NCBI GenBank assembly: GCA_934378145.1
Contig: CAKXXW010000003.1
Span: 1-64,000, forward strand
DNA length: 64,000 bases
Origin: an uncultured Eubacteriales bacterium
Lineage (GTDB): Bacteria > Bacillota > Clostridia > Oscillospirales > CAG-272
Direction of reading: 5' to 3'
Part shown: piece after piece, positions 57,724 through 64,000 of the stretch
How the letters are laid out: the number at the start of each line of letters is the position of its first letter
Numbering within the stretch: the stretch's first letter is position 1
Made by a program: the position numbers and the translations under genes
The notes under the pieces: generated by a model
Told to the model about the DNA's origin: nothing
Database searches by the model: none
What the model saw: only the letters and a program-made list of their open reading frames with translations

Positions 57724-59520
57724 ATGAAAAAGATTATTTCAATTGTCGTTGCTGTCCTCATGGCAGCAACACTTTTTGCGGCTCTCCCCTTCGCCGTTTC
57801 GGCTGACGAGACGCCCGCAACTCCTGCCGCCCCCGAAGGCACCGCTGTAAAGACCACAGAGGAATTTATGGCTATGGTCGACGGCGGTACATACTATCTT
57901 GACGCGGACATCGTTATTTCCGAGACAAAGGCGTCCTTCACCGGAACCCTTGACGGAAACGGTCATGCGATAGTTACCTCTGCACCTATATTCCAGAACC
58001 TCGGAGATGCGACAATTAAAAATCTCACCATTACCGGTGAAGTCGCAAAAGACACCACCAAAGATTGGAGCGCCGCCCTTGCCGTATATGTCGTTTCTTC
58101 TGCGACCGTCACGATCGAGAATGTTGTCAACGCCGCAAATGTCAGCGGCAAACGCGTCGGCGGCTTCATTACCGACACTGTTGCCGGAGCTACCGTTGAC
58201 GGCGTCTTCAAGCCCACGACCGTAAAGTTTATCAACTGCGCAAACACCGGCGCAATGAACGGCACCGAGCTTGTCGGAGGCTTCCTCGCCTACCCGCACG
58301 GCGATGTTCTCGAGATGACCAACTGCAAGAACACCGGAAAGATCACATCTACCGGTTATGCTGCCGGTCTGGTCGCGCGCTTCGGTCCCAATGCGACATA
58401 TTCGGCTGACATGAAAGCTACCTTCACAAACTGCGTCAACACCGCTGAAGTAAACAGCAGCGGTGAGTATGCCGGCGGTATCCTTGCTTATTCGCGCGGA
58501 AGCTACCTTAAGTTCGACTCCTGCGTCAATGAGGGCAAGGTCACCAATACCTCGAAGGGTGTCGGCGGTATCGCCGGATACCTCGGATACAAAAACGGGC
58601 AGTCCGTCGTTGCGGATTTCGTAAAATGCGTCAACAAGGGCGAGATCGTTCTCAACAAGGTTGATGCCGGTGGATCTGCAGCCGCCGGAGCTATGGTCGG
58701 TTATGTTTACGGAATCGGAAAAGATGAAACCGGCAGAGCCGGTGTGGATTCCTGCATAAACCTCGGCACGATAACTACCGGTTGGTACGGCTCGCAGTTC
58801 ATCGGTTACTGCAACTCGAAATACTGCTTTATTAAGAACAGCATCGCTGCGGGAAGCGTAAAGGCTCTTGAAGGTACCTCGAAATTTTATTCCTGCGTTA
58901 TCGGATGCTCGAGCGCCGATCTTACCGCATGCGAAATAAAGAATGTTTTCTACCTTGAAAACGACGGCACCGAATATTATTCTTATGCGACCGCCGATGC
59001 CAACAGCGGCAACATAGTGAAGCTCACAAATTACCTCAGCGCTGATGCGACCAAGGACAATATCACGGTCGTCACCGCAGAGGATCTTGCAAGCGGTAAG
59101 GTCGCGTACAGGCTCAACAAGGCTGCCGGCGAGACTGTCGTTTATCAGACCCTCGGCACCGATACCGTTCCTGTTCTCGACAATACTCACGGTGTAGTTT
59201 ACCTCAACAACGGTGCCTACTCGAACACCGCTCCCGACCCGAATGACACAAGCACGGAGCCTGTCGAAGATACCACCGCTGACGGCGGTGACAACACCAC
59301 CACCGAAAGCAAGCCCAACGAATCCGACAAGCCCGGTGACAATACCACTACCGAAAATCAGCCCACCGACTCCAAGCCTACTGATTCTAAGCCCACCGAC
59401 ACCACCGGTGCTGCCGAAGAGGGCGGATGCAACGGTTGCGGCGGATTCGCAGCAGCGGCTCAGGCAGTTGCTCTCCTTGTCGGCGTTGCGGGCGTTGCCC
59501 TCGTCGTCAAGCGCAAATAA
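57724..59520 (+). CDS. Secreted beta-helix (GLUG-repeat-like) surface protein, paralogue
   Basis: 598 aa. Signal peptide (MKKIISIVVAVLMAATLFAALPFAVSA); the same opening module as its neighbour (TTEEFMAMVDGGTYYLDADI ... TGTLDGNGHAI); repeats of the NCVNTAEVNSSGEYAGGIL type; a Ser/Thr/Pro/Asp stalk (SKPTDSKPTDSKPTDTTG); and an almost identical C-terminal tail (GGCNGCGGFAAAAQ..., VVKRK). It clearly arose by duplication with loss of the second beta-helix region. RBS AGGAATT is weak. A terminator follows. Confidence 0.8.
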   Translation: MKKIISIVVAVLMAATLFAALPFAVSADETPATPAAPEGTAVKTTEEFMAMVDGGTYYLDADIVISETKASFTGTLDGNGHAIVTSAPIFQNLGDATIKNLTITGEVAKDTTKDWSAALAVYVVSSATVTIENVVNAANVSGKRVGGFITDTVAGATVDGVFKPTTVKFINCANTGAMNGTELVGGFLAYPHGDVLEMTNCKNTGKITSTGYAAGLVARFGPNATYSADMKATFTNCVNTAEVNSSGEYAGGILAYSRGSYLKFDSCVNEGKVTNTSKGVGGIAGYLGYKNGQSVVADFVKCVNKGEIVLNKVDAGGSAAAGAMVGYVYGIGKDETGRAGVDSCINLGTITTGWYGSQFIGYCNSKYCFIKNSIAAGSVKALEGTSKFYSCVIGCSSADLTACEIKNVFYLENDGTEYYSYATADANSGNIVKLTNYLSADATKDNITVVTAEDLASGKVAYRLNKAAGETVVYQTLGTDTVPVLDNTHGVVYLNNGAYSNTAPDPNDTSTEPVEDTTADGGDNTTTESKPNESDKPGDNTTTENQPTDSKPTDSKPTDTTGAAEEGGCNGCGGFAAAAQAVALLVGVAGVALVVKRK

Positions 59521-59537
59521 TCTCTTCTGAAAATTTA

Positions 59538-59571
59538 TTCAGCCTCCCGAAAACGGGAGGCTGAATTTTTT
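59538..59571 (+). terminator. Terminator of the surface-protein genes
   Basis: 12-bp perfect stem (59538-59549/59554-59565), AAAA loop, T6 after. Confidence 0.9.
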
Positions 59572-59828
59572 GCTTTGTCCTGTGAGGAAAACTTGCTTTT
59601 CCACATAGGACCTTCCGGCCGAAAATTTATGTCCGGGTGCAAAGTGGGGGACTCTTTCGGGGAGGACTGTTTTTCAACTAAGCAAAATACAAACAGAACT
59701 GGCAAAATATAACACGATTTTTGGCCGGTTTGAACTCTGCACTCGAAAAAGAGCGTTTTTCTCGTCCGGAGGTCGTAAAAAGGCGTAATTTTCAGCCCTG
59801 TTTTTGCCCTTAAAATTGAAAAAACCTC
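59572..59828. other. Non-coding stretch before mraZ
   Basis: No gene, repeat family or strong hairpin. An imperfect inverted repeat at about 59578-59612 (TCCTGTGAGGAAAA ... TTTTCCACATAGGA) is the only structure seen. A single AAAGTGGGGGA at about 59641 resembles the MraZ-site repeat but stands alone. Confidence 0.5.
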
Positions 59829-59857
59829 TTGAATTTCCGAAGGTTATGAGATATAAT
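59829..59857 (+). promoter_or_regulatory. Promoter of the mraZ (dcw) operon
   Basis: TTGAAT (59829-59834), 17 bp, TATAAT (59852-59857). Confidence 0.8.
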
Positions 59858-59870
59858 ATAAACACCCGCG

Positions 59871-59904
59871 GTGGTGGAAAGTGGGGCAAAGTGGTGCCGA
59901 GTGG
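59871..59904 (+). promoter_or_regulatory. MraZ operator: four GTGG repeats at 10-bp spacing
   Basis: GTGG at 59871, 59881, 59891 and 59901, exactly one helical turn apart, just downstream of the promoter and before the mraZ RBS. This is the arrangement bound by MraZ, which represses its own operon. Confidence 0.85.
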
Positions 59905-59929
59905 CAAATATCAGAAAGGAGGTCCGGCT

Positions 59930-60364
59930 ATGACACTGGTTTTCAGGCATAATCTTGACGCGAAAAACCGTCTTTTTATACCCGCGAAATTCCGTGAAGA
60001 GCTGGGGACCGAATTTGTGATCGCCGCGAACCTTCACCCCGGGGTGCATTGCCTCAACATTTACACGGTCGAGGAATGGGAAAAATACATCCGGCCGATA
60101 ATGGAAAAGCCGAGGGTCGAGGCGGAGAAGATACTCCGTAAGCTCAACCGGCTGGCAACACGGGTCACACCCGATTCGCAGGGGCGCGTTCTCCTTCCCG
60201 AATCGCTGACCGCTTACATCGGCGCCGGCGGAGAAGACCGCGAGATGGTCATCAACGGATGCGGCTTCTATGCCGAGATCTGGACTGCGAAGGCTTACGA
60301 CGAGATGCTCGCCGAAGAGGATTCGGACGAGATCGCCGCGACCCTCCTGTCCTACGGAATGTGA
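59930..60364 (+). CDS. mraZ: Transcriptional regulator MraZ
   Basis: 144 aa from the ATG at 59930 (GAAAGGAGGTC upstream; an earlier in-frame start would run through the operator). Two SpoVT/AbrB-like DNA-binding repeats: FRHNLDAKNRLFIPAKFREEL and LATRVTPDSQGRVLLPESL. Ring-forming regulator of division and cell-wall genes; expected to bind the GTGG repeats 26-59 bp upstream. First gene of the dcw cluster; rsmH starts 7 bp after its stop. Confidence 0.95.
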   Translation: MTLVFRHNLDAKNRLFIPAKFREELGTEFVIAANLHPGVHCLNIYTVEEWEKYIRPIMEKPRVEAEKILRKLNRLATRVTPDSQGRVLLPESLTAYIGAGGEDREMVINGCGFYAEIWTAKAYDEMLAEEDSDEIAATLLSYGM

Positions 60365-60370
60365 TCTTTG

Positions 60371-61318
60371 ATGGCAGAAGACAATATTGAATTTTCACAT
60401 AGCCCGGTCATGCCGGACGAGTGTATAGAGGGGCTAAACATTCGTCCGGGAGGGATCATCGTGGACGGTACGGCTGGGGGCGGCGGTCATTCTTTTCTGA
60501 TCGCCGAACGCCTTACCGAAGGGGAACTGATAGCGATAGACCGCGATTCAGCCGCGATCCGGGCGGCGGGCAAAAGGCTTGAGCCGTTTGCTGACAGAGT
60601 CAGATTTGCCCGCAACAATTTTACGGAACTGCGTCGGGTCTGCAATGATCTCGGCGTAAACAGGATAGACGGCCTTCTTCTCGACCTCGGTGTGTCGTCT
60701 TACCAGCTCGACACTCCCGACCGCGGATTCTCGTATATGGCGGATGCTCCGCTCGATATGAGGATGTCGCAGGACGACAGCCTTACGGCTTACGATGTCG
60801 TCAACGGGTATTCCGAGGGGGAACTGAGAAGGATACTGTTCGAGTACGGAGAGGAGCGCTTCGCACCGAAGATCGCCGCGGCGATAGTGAGGGAGCGGAA
60901 AAAAGCTCCGATAAGAACGACTCTTGAGCTTGTCGGCATAATCAAGTCGGCAATGCCCGCGTCGGCGAAGGTCGGCGGGCATCATCCGGCAAAGAGAAGT
61001 TTTCAGGCGATAAGGATCGAGGTAAACGGCGAGCTTGCCGCGATAGAACCCGCGATCCGCGATGCCGCCGATATGCTGAATCCGGGCGGAAGGATCGTTA
61101 TCATCACCTTCCACTCGCTTGAGGACAGGATAGTGAAGCAGACCTTTGCCGACCTGTCAACGGGCTGTATCTGCCCGAGAGAGCTTCCGGTCTGCGTCTG
61201 CGGACGGAAGCCTGTTATGAAACTGATAACGAAGAAGCCTTTGCTTCCGAGCGAGGCTGAACTTGAAAAAAACCCGCGCTCACGGAGCGCAAAGGTAAGG
61301 ATAGCCGAAAAAATCTGA
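60371..61318 (+). CDS. rsmH: 16S rRNA (cytosine1402-N4)-methyltransferase RsmH
   Basis: SAM-dependent methylation of C1402 in the ribosomal P site. 315 aa from the ATG at 60371 (a TTG just before is in frame). HSPVMPDECIEGL start, IIVDGTAGGGGHSFLIAERL (SAM motif), LLDLGVSSYQLDTPDRGFSY, and the C-terminal ITFHSLEDRIVKQTF. Weak RBS, so coupled to mraZ translation. Standard second gene of Firmicute dcw clusters. Confidence 0.96.
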   Translation: MAEDNIEFSHSPVMPDECIEGLNIRPGGIIVDGTAGGGGHSFLIAERLTEGELIAIDRDSAAIRAAGKRLEPFADRVRFARNNFTELRRVCNDLGVNRIDGLLLDLGVSSYQLDTPDRGFSYMADAPLDMRMSQDDSLTAYDVVNGYSEGELRRILFEYGEERFAPKIAAAIVRERKKAPIRTTLELVGIIKSAMPASAKVGGHHPAKRSFQAIRIEVNGELAAIEPAIRDAADMLNPGGRIVIITFHSLEDRIVKQTFADLSTGCICPRELPVCVCGRKPVMKLITKKPLLPSEAELEKNPRSRSAKVRIAEKI

Positions 61319-61339
61319 TGTGAAAAGGGGGGCGACGCC

Positions 61340-62272
61340 ATGTCCGGACAGAATAAGAGCGGATACGATGCAACTGTAGATCAGCTTTGCGATCGTTTCA
61401 GGGGCAGAGGAGCCGCCGCCAACGCAAGAGATGAGGCTGGGCGTCAGAATGCCGCCGGCCGTGAGGCTCCCAATGCCTACTTCCTTTCCAGAATGGATCG
61501 CGGAGAGATCCCGCCGAAGTTCAGAAGCGGAGAATACAACGGCAAAAAGTATATGACCACCGGCGACTTCCTTGAAAAATACAGATCTCACAGGACGGAG
61601 TCGGGCGCATACATACCTCATAAGCCTTCTGTAAACACAAGGGAGTTCAGAAAGCCTCAGGTACAGCAGGAGCCTTCGCAGCAGCGCAACGGCGCGGCGG
61701 GAAGACCCGTGCAGGAGATGCAGAGACGACCCGCGCAGAGCGCTGCTGAGTACGCGACAAGAACGCCGCAGCAGAGAAGCGTCGGACGCTTCGATCCCCG
61801 CGCCGATACGATAGTGATGCCGGCGCAGAAGACTGCCGGTAAGGTCAAGGGGCGCATCAGAAGACTCTTTGAGAAATGGTTCCCCGCGGATACCGAAAAG
61901 AAGCGCGAGGAAGGAAAGAAAAAGAAGAATATTCCCGTTGCCATGATAGGCTTTATCGTCTCCGTGGCTGCGGCAATGTCGATGATAGTCGGTACGACCG
62001 TTATGAGCGGAGAGGCTCAGAGTCAGGTCGGAACGCTTAAGTCGGAAATAAAGAGCCTTGAGGCGGAGCGCCTGCGGCTCGAGGAGGAGCTTGTCAGGAA
62101 GGATGACCTTGCCATGATAAGCGACTATGCCGAGGAAAAGCTCGGCATGATAAGAAAGGATTATGTGTCATCGGTCTACCTTCCCTCTGCCGAAGGCGAC
62201 AGCGTGCAGGCGACCGAGAAGAAGGACGGCAAAGGTCTTGCCTCGCTTCTCAGCGCCATCTACGGCGGCTGA
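61340..62272 (+). CDS. FtsL-like division protein with long cytoplasmic N-terminus
   Basis: 310 aa. Residues 1-195 are polar, rich in Arg/Gln/Ala/Pro, mostly disordered. One TM helix (IPVAMIGFIVSVAAAMSMIV, about 200-221), then an extracytoplasmic leucine-zipper-like coiled coil (VGTLKSEIKSLEAERLRLEEEL) and a short tail. This topology and its place between rsmH and a class B PBP match FtsL, which is normally only about 110 aa; the long cytoplasmic extension is the oddity. Homology is weak, so the call rests on topology and position. Confidence 0.7.
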   Translation: MSGQNKSGYDATVDQLCDRFRGRGAAANARDEAGRQNAAGREAPNAYFLSRMDRGEIPPKFRSGEYNGKKYMTTGDFLEKYRSHRTESGAYIPHKPSVNTREFRKPQVQQEPSQQRNGAAGRPVQEMQRRPAQSAAEYATRTPQQRSVGRFDPRADTIVMPAQKTAGKVKGRIRRLFEKWFPADTEKKREEGKKKKNIPVAMIGFIVSVAAAMSMIVGTTVMSGEAQSQVGTLKSEIKSLEAERLRLEEELVRKDDLAMISDYAEEKLGMIRKDYVSSVYLPSAEGDSVQATEKKDGKGLASLLSAIYGG

Positions 62273-62480
62273 GAATATTCCGTACCGTATAGTAATATAT
62301 ATGGTATGAGTGCGCGTGATCCGAAAAACAGCAATGAGGAACGGTGAAGAGCGATGCTCCGGTCTGCCGAAAACGGGCAGGCAAGGGCGACGGAACTGTT
62401 TACACGGCGGCCCATCCGTGTATCTGCGTCCGGGTCTCGGCACCGTTCATTTTTGATAGTAAGAAAGGAAGGCACGATAT
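62273..62480. other. 208-bp gap inside the dcw cluster
   Basis: No convincing gene or promoter. Small ORFs here lack an RBS. The usual ftsL-PBP junction is only a few bases, so this gap is unusually wide. Confidence 0.5.
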
Positions 62481-64000
62481 ATGCCCGGAAAGAAACCGAA
62501 AACCCTGCCGAAAAGAACAGTTGTCCTTGCCGGGATGCTTGCCGTTGCCGCGTCGCTTTTGCTCATAAGGATACTTATCCTTCAGACCGTGAGCTACGGA
62601 AAATATCAGGCAAAGGTGCTTGACGAGGTTACGACAGAGGTCCCCGTCGAGGCAAAGCGCGGCACGATATATGACAGAAACGGAAAGATCCTTGCCTATA
62701 ACCGCACGGCGTACAGACTTTTCATCTCGCCGAAGGATATTGAGACTGCGCAGAAGGACAGAAAGGACAAGGAAAAGACCCAGGCAGAGATGATCGCCGA
62801 GGGGATCGCGGAGATACTCGGGCAGGAATATTATGAGAAGGTCCTTCACGAGGCGACATACACGAATAAGCTCGACCGAACGATACTTAAAAATATAGTA
62901 GACGACGATATTTATAAAAAGCTGTTGGCTTTTATCAGCGAGAACGACCTGTCGGCTCAGGTACACCTCGGAGTCGGAAGCATAAGAGCTTACCCCTACG
63001 GAAGCCTTGCCTGTCATGTGATAGGCTTCTGCAATTCCGACGGCGACGGGCTTTACGGGCTTGAATATCAGTATAACGATGTCCTTTCGGGGACTGACGG
63101 AAAGATACTCAAGATGCGCGATGCCTACGGAAGCGAGATGGAGTACAACTATGAGACCTATGTTGCCGCCGTGGACGGATGTGATATCTACACCACGATA
63201 GATGTCGATGTCCAGCGCGTGCTTGACGAGCAGTGCAAGCAGTCGCTCATCAATACAGGCTCGCGCAACGGTGTCTGCGGAATAGTTATGGATCCCGAGA
63301 CCGGCGGGATACTCGCGATGTCGACGGCTCCTGCGTTCGATCTCAACTCGCCGTGGACCCTCGTTGACTTCTATCAGAAGCAGCTTGACGAATACGCGAC
63401 CGCGAACGGTCTGCTCATCGGCGACGAAAAGTATGTCGACAAGCAGGCGGAGCTGAGACAGAAGATGTGGGCGAATAAGGCGATAACCGAGGCGTTCATA
63501 CCCGGCTCTACCTTCAAGATGGTGACCTCCGCCATGGCGCTCGAAAACAATGTCGTGACGGATGTCTATGCGACCGATTCAAGGTGTTACTGCGACGGAA
63601 GCGGCAGGCTCGGCTCGACCGTTGTCGGCGGGGTGAGGATACACTGCCATTCAAAGCACCATGCCCAAAGCTTTGCCGAGGGGCTTATGAACTCATGCAA
63701 TGTTACCTTTATCAATATCGGTCTTGATATAGGAAGCAAAAATTTCTACAATGCCTTCAAGGCGTTCGGATACCTCTCGAAGACCGGAATAGACCTCCCC
63801 GGTGAGGGAACGAGCATCATGCACAAGTATGAGAACCTTAAAACGGTCGAGCTTGCGACCTCGGCATTCGGTCAGAACTTCAAGATAACGGGAATTCAGC
63901 ACATAACCGCCGAGAACGCGATAGTCAACGGCGGAAAGCTGCTCCAGCCCTTTGTCGTCAACCGTATAGTCGATACCAAGGGGATAACGACCTACACGCA
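62481..64000 (+). CDS. Class B penicillin-binding protein (FtsI/PBP2-like), 3' end outside window
   Basis: The frame runs open from the ATG at 62481 (GAAAGGAAGG upstream) to the window end (506 codons). Short cytoplasmic start, TM anchor (about residues 13-36), dimerisation domain with RGTIYDRNGKILAYN, then the transpeptidase: SxxK motif in PGSTFKM and SxN in NSCNVTF; the KTG motif would be beyond the window. Builds septal or sporulation peptidoglycan. Position in dcw suggests FtsI; the SpoVD paralogue is possible and could be told apart by the missing C-terminus. Confidence 0.9.
   Translation, partial: MPGKKPKTLPKRTVVLAGMLAVAASLLLIRILILQTVSYGKYQAKVLDEVTTEVPVEAKRGTIYDRNGKILAYNRTAYRLFISPKDIETAQKDRKDKEKTQAEMIAEGIAEILGQEYYEKVLHEATYTNKLDRTILKNIVDDDIYKKLLAFISENDLSAQVHLGVGSIRAYPYGSLACHVIGFCNSDGDGLYGLEYQYNDVLSGTDGKILKMRDAYGSEMEYNYETYVAAVDGCDIYTTIDVDVQRVLDEQCKQSLINTGSRNGVCGIVMDPETGGILAMSTAPAFDLNSPWTLVDFYQKQLDEYATANGLLIGDEKYVDKQAELRQKMWANKAITEAFIPGSTFKMVTSAMALENNVVTDVYATDSRCYCDGSGRLGSTVVGGVRIHCHSKHHAQSFAEGLMNSCNVTFINIGLDIGSKNFYNAFKAFGYLSKTGIDLPGEGTSIMHKYENLKTVELATSAFGQNFKITGIQHITAENAIVNGGKLLQPFVVNRIVDTKGITTYT

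Noticed and set aside
57701..57725. TTGACA...TATAAT as a promoter for the second surface protein
   Set aside because: Spacing is 13 bp and the -10 overlaps the start codon, so it cannot serve that ATG.
54610..59520. Sortase (LPXTG) anchoring of the surface proteins
   Set aside because: No LPXTG or NPQTN-like motif before the hydrophobic segment; the conserved residues are Cys and Gly.

Overview
The window reads as chromosome of an uncultured, G+C-rich (clearly above 50%) spore-forming Clostridia-type Firmicute. Evidence: the gene order yqfC-yqfD-phoH-ybeY-era-recO, a spore protease gene (gpr), a YlbJ-like membrane protein, mutS2, Mini-RNase III, two T-box leaders, and a dcw cluster that opens with mraZ-rsmH-ftsL-PBP. 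Promoters are mostly textbook sigma-A (TTGACA/17/TATAAT-like) and intrinsic terminators are strong. I cannot name the genus. No tRNA, rRNA, CRISPR array, prophage or transposase gene is visible.

Layout. 1-1071: 3' part of a secreted fibronectin-III/collagen-like surface protein. 1141-2255 (-): DUF1622 membrane protein and mscL. 2430-7081 (+): mtlD, a flavin reductase, then a tightly coupled rbfA-nrnA-mrnC-cyclophilin run and a small coiled-coil protein. 7183-10507 (-): gap, an acyl-CoA-synthetase-like ligase, a membrane zinc-ribbon protein. 10652-10803 (-): candidate small RNA with two C6 loops. 10883-13880 (-): ECF S component, cysteine-desulfurase-like enzyme, DUF3343 carrier-like protein, YlbJ-like protein. 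13942-23025 (+): sporulation/RNA-processing/repair block ending in mutS2, a HAD phosphatase and prs. 23075-28041 (-): T-box-controlled mazG-like-pheS-yitT-pheT operon. 28072-33399 (-): gltX-glnS-DUF1294, an MBL hydrolase and gpr. 33673-37161 (+): two tandem solute-binding lipoproteins without a transporter. 37217-39033 (-): alcohol dehydrogenase and AraD, divergent across a palindrome from a secreted protein followed by pncB (39217-43165, +). 43228-45777 (-): mgsA, a T-box and thrS. 45939-47189 (+): glyA. 47225-47800: a nest of palindromic repeats including a MITE-like element. 47855-51714 (-): an AT-rich pilin-like beta-helix protein, radC, DUF1846. 51893-54392 (+): mreB, pepD. 54610-59520 (+): two large paralogous surface proteins. 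59930-64000 (+): start of the division/cell-wall cluster, cut by the window end.

How it fits together. Much of the window is translation and RNA metabolism: PheRS, ThrRS, GlnRS and GluRS, with Phe and Thr T-boxes that would sense uncharged tRNA, plus RbfA, YbeY, Era, MrnC and RsmH. A second theme is the cell surface. Three proteins (at 1, 54610 and 57724) share an unusual Cys/Gly - hydrophobic helix - basic C-terminus that looks like a sorting signal without LPXTG. A pilin-like protein and two lipoprotein binding proteins add to the exterior set.

The least explained items are the two small transcription units (10652-10803 and 49413-49465), the palindromes built into promoters at 11467-11497 and 39101-39134, and the shared Cys-rich tail. 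Everything here comes from reading the sequence; family names rest on remembered motifs, not on searches.
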